64,000 nt of DNA from an uncultured Bacteroidales bacterium. Lineage in GTDB: Bacteria > Bacteroidota > Bacteroidia > Bacteroidales > WCHB1-69. The notes under the pieces are model-generated. The model did no database searches, was not told the origin of the DNA, and saw nothing but the letters and a program-made list of their open reading frames with translations. Both the position numbers and the translations under genes were made by a program. This document shows, one piece after another, positions 1-7,722 of this stretch; position 1 is the stretch's first letter, and every line of letters begins with the position of its first letter. The stretch lies in assembly GCA_900315245.1 (NCBI GenBank), contig OMYJ01000005.1:62001-126000 (forward strand), in the 5' to 3' direction.

Positions 1-1
1 T

Positions 2-460
2 GGGTCCGCTATGGAACAGTGCAAGAAAGAGTTGGAGAAGTCGCCCTGCTCGCTGGATTTGCTGCTCAAAGCCTATACCTGCGCCAATCGCCTTGGCGAG
101 AGCAATGCCTTGTGCTCCACCCAGATAGGGCAGATTGTGGAAGTTATTCTCTCCTCGGGCGACGGACGGACGGAAAAGACCGCTTTCAAAGTGCTGGAGG
201 TGTCTGACGAATATTGTATTCTGTATGGCATTTTCGGTCTTAACCTCAAATCGCAGGCATTGATCGGGCATTGCGACCAGATGACGGTCTATGAAGACGA
301 GGCTCCCGACGAGACATTTGACATCTATTTTGACGTGTCGCTCCACCTTGCCCACCTCGACGAATTGTTTGGTGTCATGGACAAAGCCGATAAAATGATG
401 AAAAAGTCGAAGAAGTCGAAACGGAAGAACGGGAAAAAGTATGGAGAAATCCGCTTGTGA
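2..460 (+). CDS. DUF4919 family protein, 5'-truncated by window edge
   Basis: The C-terminal 150 or so residues of a gene that starts before the window: the reading frame is open to base 2, and the ATG at 11 is probably internal. The segment around SSGDGRTEKTAFKVLEVSDE, followed by a YDxL-like stretch and a closing IYFDVS strand, matches my memory of the C-terminal half of DUF4919, a Bacteroidota family that usually has an N-terminal signal peptide. The tail is Lys-rich (KKSKKSKRKNGKK). Function is unknown. The next gene begins 48 bp downstream on the same strand and may be cotranscribed. Family call fairly confident, role unknown. Confidence 0.6.
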   Translation, partial: GSAMEQCKKELEKSPCSLDLLLKAYTCANRLGESNALCSTQIGQIVEVILSSGDGRTEKTAFKVLEVSDEYCILYGIFGLNLKSQALIGHCDQMTVYEDEAPDETFDIYFDVSLHLAHLDELFGVMDKADKMMKKSKKSKRKNGKKYGEIRL

Positions 461-508
461 TAGTCTTACAGCTGTGTCTCGAGCCTGAAGCTCTTGATGT
501 GAATCATT

Positions 509-1408
509 ATGATAGAAAAACTGTTCCTTTTGTTACTGCTTTTTGTGCCCGCATTGTCCTCAATGGCTCAGCACAAGCAACAGGCAAAGCTGTTACGGAA
601 AGCATTTGAGGAGAACTCCACCGAGATGCTGTTCGAGTTTTTCGACAATTGGGCAAAAGAGGTGCCGTCCAATGAGAAAAAAGCGAAAGACCCATATGTT
701 GCGGAGGCTCATAAGGTGTTTGCCGCGTTCTACCAACCTATGCAAATGGTTAAGCGTGATGAGCGGCAAACCATGTATGATGATAAACCCTATTTCATCG
801 TGCAGAGTTCTCTTTGGAGAATTGGCAAGGTGGAATATATCCTGTATAAACAAGAGGAAATTGATTCGTTCATGATAGCTCGCTGCTTGCCGGTCTATGC
901 TGACGACACGGCTTATCAAAAAAAATGGTTGGAGAACCTTCCTCCCGACGCTTGGGCTGGCTTCTGGTTTAACTATTATAACGATTGGGGCCCAATGCAT
1001 ATCCCAAATACAGTGGTGTTATCGGATGTCGCTTTCCTGCCTCCGGTGCATATTGAAGGGAAAAAAGTGGTCTATTTGACAAAAAAGTACAAAAAAATGT
1101 TAGACGCTTTTTTGGGAGACAATCATGTTGATTTGGGCGAATATAATATCATGCAACCGGCTTTTTCCAAAGGTGACAGTCGTGCAAAGCAACAGTTCAT
1201 AGATCACGCAGCTCACATTTATTATGGACATTGGGGCGGCTATTGGCAGTATGAAACCTACCCGAAAGCGGAACAGATTATTTTTAACCCGGAGATGAAT
1301 CGGGCGGTCGTCTTATTCCGGTTCGTGTACGAGGGCGGTCAAGTGATCTTGGAAAAACAGAATGGCGAGTGGAACGTTGTGGACACCCGTTTCATCTGGA
1401 TCGAGTAG
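509..1408 (+). CDS. Secreted protein of unknown function
   Basis: A 299-residue protein whose first 20 residues (MIEKLFLLLLLFVPALSSMA) form a clear Sec signal peptide ending before QHKQQ. The mature part is mixed alpha/beta and rich in aromatic residues, with Trp/Tyr-rich segments near residues 150-160 and 235-250. I see no lipobox, no transmembrane helix after the signal and no catalytic motif that I recognise. It is probably periplasmic. It follows the DUF4919 gene on the same strand. The 210 bp after it hold the promoter of the next regulator gene. Confidence 0.55.
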   Translation: MIEKLFLLLLLFVPALSSMAQHKQQAKLLRKAFEENSTEMLFEFFDNWAKEVPSNEKKAKDPYVAEAHKVFAAFYQPMQMVKRDERQTMYDDKPYFIVQSSLWRIGKVEYILYKQEEIDSFMIARCLPVYADDTAYQKKWLENLPPDAWAGFWFNYYNDWGPMHIPNTVVLSDVAFLPPVHIEGKKVVYLTKKYKKMLDAFLGDNHVDLGEYNIMQPAFSKGDSRAKQQFIDHAAHIYYGHWGGYWQYETYPKAEQIIFNPEMNRAVVLFRFVYEGGQVILEKQNGEWNVVDTRFIWIE

Positions 1409-1552
1409 CGAGATACGCGGACAATGATGCCCCTAACCAGCTAATGGCCAACAGCAAATCACCACCGTCCAATTTTTTGACACCCCCGTCTCATTTTTGG
1501 ACGATGATTCTTTATTCTTTCTCATACATTTCCTTGATATTTATTTTTTTAC

Positions 1553-1560
1553 TATTTTTG
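1553..1560 (+). promoter_or_regulatory. Bacteroidota -7 promoter element for the response regulator
   Basis: TATTTTTG fits the TAnnTTTG -7 element of the primary Bacteroidota sigma factor. It lies 60 bp before the regulator ATG at 1620. No convincing -33 TTTG sits 19-21 bp upstream. Confidence 0.5.
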
Positions 1561-1585
1561 GCACGGAATTCGATATACTGCTTCT

Positions 1586-1613
1586 ATAACCAATAACCAA
1601 TAACCGATAACCA
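1586..1613 (+). repeat. Heptanucleotide tandem array (ATAACCA type)
   Basis: Four 7-bp units: ATAACCA, ATAACCA, ATAACCG, ATAACCA. The array ends six bases before the response-regulator start codon, so it forms most of the 5' leader. It belongs to the dispersed heptad family discussed in the findings. Confidence 0.85.
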
Positions 1614-1619
1614 TATAAG

Positions 1620-2945
1620 ATGCTCAACACCATCCTCATCGTCGATGACAACCGCAACGTCCTCGCGGCGCTGAAGCTGCTGCTGGAGCGCGAGTTCCGG
1701 CAGGTGGTCGCGCTGCCGTCGCCCAACACCCTGCTGCGGCAGATCGAGCAGTGCCGGCCCGACGTCGTGCTGCTCGATATGAACTTCTCCGCCGGACTCA
1801 ACACCGGCAACGAGGGCCTCTTCTGGCTTCGCGAAATCAAGCGGCTCTACCCGCAGCTCCCCGTGGTGCTCTTCACCGCCTACGCCGACATCGAATTGGC
1901 GGTGGCGGGCATGAAGGAGGGCGCCGCCGACTTCGTGGTGAAGCCGTGGGACAACGACCGCCTCATTGCCACTCTCACCCGCGCTTGCACTCCCGAAAAG
2001 AGCAGCCCGAAACGGAAATCACAGGACGAAAGCACCCTGTTCTGGAGCGACAGCCCGGTGATGCGAGACCTCCGCCTCATGGTGGAGAAGATTGCCCCGA
2101 CGGACGCCGCCATCCTCATCACGGGTGAGAATGGCACGGGCAAAACCTTGTTGGCCAAAGAGATACATCGTCTGTCCACCCGTAACGACAAACCCTTTAT
2201 GACGGTGGATTTGGGCGCACTCACCGAAACGCTTTTCGAGAGCGAGCTGTTCGGACACGTGAAAGGTGCCTTCACGGATGCGAAAACCGACCGCGCCGGC
2301 AAGATCGAGGAGGCCGACGGCGGTACCCTTTTCCTCGACGAGATCGGCAACCTCGCCTTTCCGCAGCAGGCCAAGCTGTTGACGGTCATCCAGCAGCGCA
2401 CGGTCACGCGGGTGGGCTGCAACAAAGCCCTCCCCGTCGATTTCCGGCTCGTCTGCGCCACCAACCAGAAGCTCGACGAGAAGGTGCTGCGCGGCGAGTT
2501 CCGCGAGGACCTCTACTACCGCGTCAACACCATCCATCTGGAAATCCCGCCCCTCCGCGACCGCCGCGAGGACATCCTGCCCTTCGCGGAGCGTTTCCTA
2601 ACGGTTTTCGCAGAAAAATACCGCAAGCATGGGTTGAGGTTGAGTCCCGAAGCCGCCCGCAAGCTGATAGAACACCCATGGTACGGCAATATCCGCGAAC
2701 TCGAGCACGCCGTGGAGCACGCGGTCATCGTCAGCGACGGCACCGAGCTGCGGGAACAGGACTTCAAGCTCACGACCCCGATACAAAAGGATAACGTGCA
2801 GGAAGTCACCACCTTGGACGAGATGGAGGCCGAGATGATCCGCAAGTGCATCGCCAAATGCGCCGGCAACCTCACCGCCGTGGCCGCCACGCTGGGGATT
2901 ACAAGGCAGACGTTGTATAACAAGATGAAAAAATACGGAATTTAG
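1620..2945 (+). CDS. NtrC-family sigma-54-dependent response regulator
   Basis: A 441-residue activator with the standard three-part layout. The N-terminal receiver has acidic pair D9-D10, phospho-acceptor D53 (VVLLDMNF), the FTAYAD switch and the VKPWDN lysine. The AAA+ domain (about 145-375) has Walker A GENGTGKT, the sigma-54 contact loop as GAFTDA rather than GAFTGA, Walker B GGTLFLDEIGNL and an R-finger region. The C-terminal Fis-type helix-turn-helix ends ...AATLGITRQTLYNKMKKYGI. It should drive sigma-54 promoters when phosphorylated by the histidine kinase encoded just downstream. The gene is clearly GC-richer than most of the window (36 of the first 60 bases are G or C). Targets are unknown. 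Confidence 0.93.
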   Translation: MLNTILIVDDNRNVLAALKLLLEREFRQVVALPSPNTLLRQIEQCRPDVVLLDMNFSAGLNTGNEGLFWLREIKRLYPQLPVVLFTAYADIELAVAGMKEGAADFVVKPWDNDRLIATLTRACTPEKSSPKRKSQDESTLFWSDSPVMRDLRLMVEKIAPTDAAILITGENGTGKTLLAKEIHRLSTRNDKPFMTVDLGALTETLFESELFGHVKGAFTDAKTDRAGKIEEADGGTLFLDEIGNLAFPQQAKLLTVIQQRTVTRVGCNKALPVDFRLVCATNQKLDEKVLRGEFREDLYYRVNTIHLEIPPLRDRREDILPFAERFLTVFAEKYRKHGLRLSPEAARKLIEHPWYGNIRELEHAVEHAVIVSDGTELREQDFKLTTPIQKDNVQEVTTLDEMEAEMIRKCIAKCAGNLTAVAATLGITRQTLYNKMKKYGI

Positions 2946-2971
2946 TGAGCAGTGATCAGTGATCAGTGAAC
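2944..2971 (+). repeat. Heptanucleotide tandem array (AGTGATC type) at the regulator stop codon
   Basis: Units AGTGAGC, AGTGATC, AGTGATC, AGTGAAC run directly from the TAG stop of the response regulator. A clean CCCCCC-TTTA-GGGGGG hairpin follows at 2996-3011. Confidence 0.8.
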
Positions 2972-2995
2972 AGTTGCAACGGAAGAGCCCCAATT

Positions 2996-3080
2996 CCCCC
3001 CTTTAGGGGGGATGCCCGCAGGGCAGGGGGGTAAACTACTTCCTTGAGCAGCCCCGGAGAGGCAAAAGCTCGGTAGGGGT
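2996..3080 (+). repeat. GC-rich palindromic module, copy 1
   Basis: Starts with a perfect 6-bp hairpin (CCCCCC TTTA GGGGGG), then ATGCCCGCAGG and a GCAGCCC...GCTCGGTAG segment. ATGCCCGCAGG recurs in inverted orientation, and GCAGCCC...GCTCGGTAG in the same orientation, around 17699-17780. Both copies adjoin an octamer array. The hairpin lacks a following T-run, so terminator function is doubtful. Confidence 0.6.
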
Positions 3081-3092
3081 ACGGATGAGAAC

Positions 3093-3204
3093 GATGATGC
3101 GATGATGGGATGATGGGATGATGAGAGGATACGATGATGCGATAATGGGATGATGGGATGATGAGAGAATACGATGATAAGATGATACGATGATAGGATG
3201 ATAC
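3093..3204 (+). repeat. Octamer tandem array GATGATNN (14 units)
   Basis: Fourteen contiguous 8-bp units based on GATGATNN. Five units (GATGATGC, two GATGATGG, GATGATGA, GAGRATAC) form a 40-bp higher-order repeat present twice, at 3093-3132 and 3133-3172. The kinase start codon lies in a fifteenth, diverged unit. It sits between the regulator and the kinase. A related array is at 17572-17619. Confidence 0.9.
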
Positions 3205-3205
3205 G

Positions 3206-4426
3206 ATGACGACGATAATCATAATAGGAATAGTAATCGCCTGGGCCGTCACCACGTGGCTCCTCGTCCGGCGGAACCGGCGGATCAACAACCGCATCAA
3301 GTTCCTGTCGGAGGCGGTGGCGGGCGGCGACTTCAGCTTCACCTTCCCCGAGGGCGATCCCCGGCGCAGCGACCGTGTGCTGGCTGCCTCGCTGAACCGC
3401 ATCCGCGACATGCTCAGCCGCACCCGTCAGGAGACCATCGACAAGGAGCGCTACTACGCCCAACTCCTCGAGAACGTGCGCACCGGCATCGTGGCGTATG
3501 ACGAGCAGGGCTTCGTCACGCAGACCAACCGTTCGGCCGCGGAGCTTTTCGGATTGCCCGTGCTGACCCATATCCGCCAACTCGACCGTGTCAGCAACGG
3601 ACTGGCGGACATGCTGTTACTGTCGGCGGCGGGCGACAACCGCACGCTCACGCTCCACGACGGTGACAGCACCCGGCAGCTTTCCCTGCAGGTTTCGCAA
3701 AGTCGTATCCGCGACCGCAACATTCGCATCTTGGTTGTCAACGATATACACAACGAATTAGAAAACAAAGAGATAGATTCGTGGATTTCGCTCACTCGTG
3801 TGCTCACCCACGAAATCATGAACTCCATGAGTCCGATTACCTCGCTGAGCGAAAGTTTGCGCGAGTTAGTGCCCGAAAAGGATTCCGAACTATACAAGGG
3901 TTTGGACGTCATCCACTCCACGGGCAAGGGCATTGAGGGGTTTGTGGAGTCGTACCGGCAGTTCACGCACATTCCGACGCCCGCGCCGACCCTGTTTTAC
4001 GTGCGGGAATTGGTAGAACGTGCCGTGCAATTGGTGCAGTCTGTGCCGGAGAACGCCCGCATCGACTTCCGTTGGTCGGTTGAGCCTGGCGACATGCTGC
4101 TGCACGCCGACGAGAACCTTGTCGGTCGCGTGCTCAACAACCTGCTGAAGAACGCCGTGGAGGCGATAGGAGAAGGGGGAGACGGCTGGATCGAAGTCCG
4201 CGCCTTCCTCAACGAAAGGGAGGACGTGGTCGTGGAGGTCACCGACAGCGGCGGCCCGATTCCACCAGCGGTCGAGGAGCGCATTTTCATCCCGTTCTTC
4301 ACCACCAAGAAGGAGGGCTCCGGCATCGGGCTGAGCATCTCCCGTCAGATTATGCGGCTGTCCGGCGGCACCCTCACGCTGCGGACACGCCCGCATACCA
4401 CGTTTGTGATGACTTTCGGAGGGTGA
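3206..4426 (+). CDS. Sensor histidine kinase, partner of the NtrC-type regulator
   Basis: A 406-residue kinase with one N-terminal membrane helix (residues 3-21), a short HAMP-like linker, a PAS-like domain (about 85-190), a DHp domain with phospho-acceptor His202 in LTHEIMNSMSP, and a HATPase domain with N-box NNLLKNAVEAIG, a DSGGP G1 box and GSGIGLSI G2 box. There is almost no periplasmic loop, so it probably senses inside the cell or through partners. It should phosphorylate the regulator encoded upstream. The ATG at 3206 is the first after an in-frame TAG at 3194 and lies inside the octamer repeat. Same high GC as the regulator. Confidence 0.93.
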   Translation: MTTIIIIGIVIAWAVTTWLLVRRNRRINNRIKFLSEAVAGGDFSFTFPEGDPRRSDRVLAASLNRIRDMLSRTRQETIDKERYYAQLLENVRTGIVAYDEQGFVTQTNRSAAELFGLPVLTHIRQLDRVSNGLADMLLLSAAGDNRTLTLHDGDSTRQLSLQVSQSRIRDRNIRILVVNDIHNELENKEIDSWISLTRVLTHEIMNSMSPITSLSESLRELVPEKDSELYKGLDVIHSTGKGIEGFVESYRQFTHIPTPAPTLFYVRELVERAVQLVQSVPENARIDFRWSVEPGDMLLHADENLVGRVLNNLLKNAVEAIGEGGDGWIEVRAFLNEREDVVVEVTDSGGPIPPAVEERIFIPFFTTKKEGSGIGLSISRQIMRLSGGTLTLRTRPHTTFVMTFGG

Positions 4427-4432
4427 CAATAC

Positions 4433-4467
4433 AATTCATAATTCATAATTCATAATTCATAATTGGT
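4433..4467. repeat. Heptanucleotide tandem array (AATTCAT type)
   Basis: Four AATTCAT units plus AATTGGT lie between the convergent kinase and HAD genes. The array overlaps the HAD gene end: its last codons (NYEL-stop) are encoded by repeat units. Confidence 0.9.
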
Positions 4468-5109
4468 GATCCCCGCCAGCTCCCCAATGTCATCCACCAA
4501 GAAGTCGGCACCGGCGGCGAGGAGGTCTTCGCGGGAGCCGTTGCCGTAGGTCACGCCGCAGGTGCGCGCGCCGGCGCGGGAACCCATCAGGATGTCCACG
4601 GCCATATCGCCGACTACCAATGCCCGCTCTGCCTCGATGCCCATCTTCGCCAAGGTGGTGAGCACCGGCTCCGGGTCGGGCTTCGCCTTCTGCACGTCTT
4701 CCGCCCCGATGACGAAATCGAAGTAGCGTTCCAGTCCCATCTCCTGAAGGAACCAGCGCAGGGACTTGGAGGTGCGCGACGACGCAATGGTCATCTTCAG
4801 CCCTTTAGCGTGCAGCTGTGCGAGTGTGTCGGCCACGTGCGGGAAGAGGTCGGGGATGAGGTGCTGCTTGTTCGCCTCGAACGTGCGGCGGTAGTGCTCG
4901 GCGTAGCTCTCCGCCGTTTCCGCCGTGATGTCCGGGAACAGCTGCCGGTAGGCCTCCGCGAGCGGCACCCCGATGGTGGCGGCGCAGGACTTCTCGTCGG
5001 CCACGGGCAGCCCGATCTCACGCATCGTCTGCTGCAGCGTCCGCACGATTTTCTGCCGCGTGTCGCCCAACGTCCCGTCGAAATCGAAAATGATCAGTTC
5101 AAAATCCAT
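4450..5109 (-). CDS. HAD-superfamily phosphatase, phosphoglycolate phosphatase-like
   Basis: About 219 residues from the ATG at 5109 (MDFELIIFDFDGTLGD). HAD motif I is DFDGTLGD, motif II is IASSRTS, and motifs III/IV include KAKPDPEP and VVGDMAVDI. The helical cap after motif I marks the C1 (Gph/PGMB-type) subclass, which hydrolyses small phosphate esters such as 2-phosphoglycolate or nucleotides. Substrate is not predictable here. A longer frame reaches upstream, but the residues before MDFELI are not HAD-like. The gene follows higA on the minus strand. Confidence 0.85.
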   Translation of the reverse strand: MDFELIIFDFDGTLGDTRQKIVRTLQQTMREIGLPVADEKSCAATIGVPLAEAYRQLFPDITAETAESYAEHYRRTFEANKQHLIPDLFPHVADTLAQLHAKGLKMTIASSRTSKSLRWFLQEMGLERYFDFVIGAEDVQKAKPDPEPVLTTLAKMGIEAERALVVGDMAVDILMGSRAGARTCGVTYGNGSREDLLAAGADFLVDDIGELAGITNYEL

Positions 5110-5138
5110 TGTCACATTCTTCATCCTACATTCTACAT

Positions 5139-5504
5139 TTACAATCCGAGGGCAACAGAAGGTTCGATGTTGAGCTTCTGGCACATTGTGCGGGCGAGGG
5201 CGAGTGAGGGCTCCGCCTTGCCGTTCATGATTGCGCTCATGCGGGGGGCACTGATGCCGAGCATCGAGGCCACCTTCTGCTGGGTGAGCCCCATTTCGTA
5301 CATCCGCAGTCGGATGGTGTCAATGAGCGAAGGGGAGCTTATTGGGTAGTGTATGTCCTCGTATTCCTCCACCATATCCACAAGCATGTCCAGTTCAAGA
5401 TAAAGAGGGTCGGTCTCCGGTGTGTTGTCATCCACCAGCTCTTCCAATTCCTCAATTCTTTTCATGGCTGCATTATATGCCACTTCATTCTTTATCTGTG
5501 CCAT
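5139..5504 (-). CDS. higA: HigA-type antitoxin, XRE-family DNA-binding protein
   Basis: A 121-residue protein with an acidic N-terminal half (EELEELVDDNTPETDP) and a C-terminal helix-turn-helix (LTQQKVASMLGISAPRMSAIMNGKAEPSLALA). This fits the COG5499-like antitoxin paired with HigB toxins. It starts 5 bp after the toxin gene, the toxin-first order typical of higBA. The antitoxin should neutralise the toxin and repress the operon through the palindrome upstream of higB. Confidence 0.88.
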   Translation of the reverse strand: MAQIKNEVAYNAAMKRIEELEELVDDNTPETDPLYLELDMLVDMVEEYEDIHYPISSPSLIDTIRLRMYEMGLTQQKVASMLGISAPRMSAIMNGKAEPSLALARTMCQKLNIEPSVALGL

Positions 5505-5509
5505 AACTA

Positions 5510-5806
5510 TTATATCTTTGTTATATCTGCAATTCTGTCATATTCGGCATGTGTGCCCACAAAACGTATCAACACGTGACTGGGCTTGAACTTTATCAGC
5601 ACTACGAGACGGTAGTCATTGCCTTTGATATTGAAAACATAACGATTGTTCCCAACACTCGACACGGTGTTGAACGTTGCTCTGATGTCCGCAAAATTAT
5701 TCCATTTGGATCGTTTAGTCTTTTGGTACCAGTCTTCCAACATACTTCTGGAACGGGGATTGGCAGTGTAATATTCAACTAGTTTCTTTTTAGATATTAT
5801 TCTCAT
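5510..5806 (-). CDS. higB: HigB-family mRNA interferase toxin
   Basis: A 98-residue RelE/HigB-fold toxin. Family marks include the W..W stretch near residues 26-35 (DWYQKTKRSKWNNFADIR), the central NNRYVFNIKGNDYRLVV strand pair and the C-terminal IRFVGTHAEYD motif. Such toxins cleave mRNA on the ribosome. It is the first gene of the pair, with a -7 element 21 bp upstream. Confidence 0.9.
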   Translation of the reverse strand: MRIISKKKLVEYYTANPRSRSMLEDWYQKTKRSKWNNFADIRATFNTVSSVGNNRYVFNIKGNDYRLVVLIKFKPSHVLIRFVGTHAEYDRIADITKI

Positions 5807-5826
5807 AGTTCATGGATTTCAGTCCG

Positions 5827-5879
5827 CAAAAATACAAAAATTTCATATATTATAATAATATTTCGTATTGCGAAATATT
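5827..5879 (-). promoter_or_regulatory. higBA promoter and candidate operator palindrome
   Basis: On the minus strand a TATTTTTG -7 element spans 5834-5827. Upstream of it is a perfect 9-bp inverted repeat, AATATTTCG-N5-CGAAATATT (5857-5879), placed where the -33 region should be. Such a site would suit autorepression by HigA. Operator role is inferred from position and symmetry. Confidence 0.55.
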
Positions 5880-5966
5880 TTCAACGAGGTGAAGCCTTTT
5901 GAATTTTTTATACGAGGGCTTACACGCGCGTGGCGATGTCGGAGAGCGTGAGCGTCGCCGTGTGGG

Positions 5967-6545
5967 TCATAGACACCGCACCACAAACCGATAGGGTAGG
6001 AGTGCGTCCTCGCCGGCGTAGTCCACCCCGATGCGCGGAGTGATTTCGATGCGATCCTCCGGCACGACGACTCCCCGGTCCTCAATCCACAGTTTGTCGC
6101 CGCAGAGCGAGATGCCGTTGTCGGCGACAGTGAGTCCGAGCAATTTCGATACCTTCCCCGGTCCGATGCCGATGTCGGGGGTGATTTTCCGTTTGCCCGT
6201 GCGTTGCAGCATCAGTTCCTCGCCGTGCGTGGGCATGATCCCGCGAATGAGCACCGCGTCGGGGATCCCGTCAATGTTCGTGACGAAATTGAGCAGGTGG
6301 TGCATCCCGTAGCAGAGATACACGTAGGCGACCCCGCCCTCGTGGTACATCATCTCGTTGCGGCGGGTGTGTCGTCCTCCGTAGGCATGCGAGGCACGGT
6401 CCGTGGTGCCCTTGTAGGCCTCCACCTCACAGATGATGCCGCCCGAGAGCTGCCCATCGACATTGGTGAACAGATGCTTGCCCAGCAGGTCGCGTGCGAA
6501 CCCGACCACATCGTCCGTGAGGAAATACTCTTTCGTCAGTTTCAT
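5967..6545 (-). CDS. mpg: 3-methyladenine DNA glycosylase (AAG/MPG family)
   Basis: A 192-residue monofunctional glycosylase that excises alkylated purines. Family motifs are CEVEAYKGTTDRASHAYGG (catalytic Glu), RRNEMMYHEGGVAYVYLCYGMH and GIGPGKVSKLLG. I chose the ATG at 6545 because a -7 element lies at 6571-6564; the upstream in-frame residues are not MPG-like and would sit upstream of that promoter. It stands alone on the minus strand. Confidence 0.93.
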   Translation of the reverse strand: MKLTKEYFLTDDVVGFARDLLGKHLFTNVDGQLSGGIICEVEAYKGTTDRASHAYGGRHTRRNEMMYHEGGVAYVYLCYGMHHLLNFVTNIDGIPDAVLIRGIMPTHGEELMLQRTGKRKITPDIGIGPGKVSKLLGLTVADNGISLCGDKLWIEDRGVVVPEDRIEITPRIGVDYAGEDALLPYRFVVRCL

Positions 6546-6563
6546 TGCCGTTTTTTCCGGCGG

Positions 6564-6580
6564 CAAAGATAGTATTTTTG
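6564..6580. promoter_or_regulatory. Mirror-image pair of -7 elements upstream of mpg
   Basis: CAAAGATA-G-TATTTTTG: the left half is a minus-strand TATCTTTG positioned for mpg; the right half is a plus-strand TATTTTTG with no plus gene nearby. The plus element would fire toward the 3' end of the convergent helix-hairpin-helix gene. Confidence 0.5.
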
Positions 6581-6648
6581 ACGTAAGACGTGTGACGTAA
6601 GACATGAGATTACGGTGACCAGGTAACCACACCAGACTTAAACTTATT

Positions 6649-6759
6649 CTTAAACTTAGACTTAGACTTAGACTTGGACTTGGACTTAGACTTAGACTAA
6701 TGACAAAGACTAATCACTAATCACTAATCACTGTTCACTGTTCACTAATCACTGTTCAC
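6649..6759. repeat. Hexamer (ACTTAG) tract followed by heptamer TAATCAC/TGTTCAC array
   Basis: About ten loose ACTTAG/ACTTGG hexamers (to about 6700) precede seven exact 7-bp units (6711-6759): three TAATCAC, two TGTTCAC, one TAATCAC, one TGTTCAC. The heptads overlap the end of the minus-strand gene ending at 6749 and encode its last residues (SEQ-stop). Confidence 0.85.
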
Positions 6760-7441
6760 TAAAAACAACATACGGCTTCAATTTTTCAATGAGTTCCGGA
6801 TACGCATGGGTGATCCGTTGCAACTCGTCGAGATCGTGGATCTGTCCGTTGCGCTCACGGTGATGAATAATCAGTTTCGTCAGATAGCCATCGATATAAG
6901 GATGAGAGACCATCTCCTGATAAGTGGCGATGTTTATGTTCAACTTTCTGATTTTCTGCTTGTTGATATACAGATAATCCTTTAACTTCACGGTGTCAAT
7001 GCTCTGCATCACATACACTTCCTGAAGCTGCGAAAGAGAGTGAAATCCACCGAGTTTGTCACGGTATTCGACCAGTTTGGCGGCGCGTTTGCTGCCGAAT
7101 TGGGGTACAGTGACCAGGTCGTTGGTGTCGCAGCTGTTGAGGTCTATCTTGACTATCTCGTATAGGGGTTTCTTCCCTTGCGATTTGGAGGGTGGGAGAG
7201 TGTCGGAACGGCTTTTTGTCCGGCTTGAGTAGGCCTGCTGACGTATGGCGGACAATGAGTCTTCCAAACCTTGTTGCTCCAATGCAAATTGTTGGAATTG
7301 AGCTTCATAAAGATGGACATCCGAGAGTGGCTTCAGAGGGATGTCATAGAAGAAATAGAAGATGTTGCTCGCCAGGATGATGGTGAGCATCAGAAGGGCG
7401 GCCGCCCATTCGCCTCGGGTAAAGTGGAACTTTGTTTTCAT
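6749..7441 (-). CDS. Membrane-anchored helix-hairpin-helix protein (ComEA-like)
   Basis: A 230-residue protein with an N-terminal membrane helix (about 12-32) and two ComEA-type helix-hairpin-helix units: IDLNSCDTNDLVTVPQFGSK (residues about 98-117) and LNINIATYQEMVSHPYI near 168-184. This arrangement fits an envelope DNA-binding protein; Bacteroidota have many such proteins of unproven role, and no other competence gene is in the window. Its -7 element ends only four bases before the ATG, so the mRNA may be leaderless. Its 3' end is made of heptad repeats. Confidence 0.75.
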   Translation of the reverse strand: MKTKFHFTRGEWAAALLMLTIILASNIFYFFYDIPLKPLSDVHLYEAQFQQFALEQQGLEDSLSAIRQQAYSSRTKSRSDTLPPSKSQGKKPLYEIVKIDLNSCDTNDLVTVPQFGSKRAAKLVEYRDKLGGFHSLSQLQEVYVMQSIDTVKLKDYLYINKQKIRKLNINIATYQEMVSHPYIDGYLTKLIIHHRERNGQIHDLDELQRITHAYPELIEKLKPYVVFSEQ

Positions 7442-7445
7442 AGTG

Positions 7446-7453
7446 CAAAGATA
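7446..7453 (-). promoter_or_regulatory. -7 element almost touching the start codon
   Basis: Minus-strand TATCTTTG at 7453-7446; the start codon is at 7441-7439. Transcription starting a few bases downstream would coincide with the ATG. Confidence 0.5.
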
Positions 7454-7513
7454 CTATTCTGGAGAGGGGGTTGTCAAGATGGCAGGGTGGTTTTTTGTGA
7501 ACAGGTGAATGTT

Positions 7514-7548
7514 AATTGATAATTGATAATTGATAATTGATAATGGAT
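7514..7548. repeat. Heptanucleotide tandem array (AATTGAT type)
   Basis: Four AATTGAT units plus AATGGAT, in the 280-bp gap between two divergent genes. The rest of the gap is AT-rich and ends with a promoter at 7694. Confidence 0.9.
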
Positions 7549-7693
7549 GATGTCAGGGGGCGGGGGTAAAATAAAAACAAATTGATGTTTATAAAAAAAT
7601 GTAAATATTTGGGATTTAATTATATAACATTGAAAATGTCGTGTTAAAGATTCATAAAATGCGAAAAGGGGCTGTTTTTTGCACAAAAAAATG

Positions 7694-7701
7694 TATTTTT
7701 G
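7694..7701 (+). promoter_or_regulatory. -7 promoter element for the coiled-coil/zapA operon
   Basis: TATTTTTG, 22 bases before the ATG at 7723. It argues against the earlier TTG start at 7699, which overlaps the element. Confidence 0.6.
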
Positions 7702-7722
7702 CAGCGTTTTAAGAAAAACGGC

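Noticed and set aside
1558..1580. Possible sigma-54 promoter (TGGCAC...) before the NtrC-type regulator
   Set aside because: The GC of the -12 box is missing at the required spacing, while a good TATTTTTG element overlaps.
3093..3204. CRISPR-like array
   Set aside because: Units are 8 bp and contiguous with no spacers, and no cas genes are near.
2956..3580. Minus-strand open frames rich in Ser/His/Ile across the octamer array
   Set aside because: They are translations of the GATGATNN repeat and the palindromic module, not proteins.
4450..5184. Upstream start for the HAD gene
   Set aside because: Residues before MDFELIIFDFDGT are not HAD-like and the extension overlaps the end of higA.
5967..6632. 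Longer N-terminus for the 3-methyladenine glycosylase
   Set aside because: The extension lies across and upstream of the promoter and is not homologous to the family.
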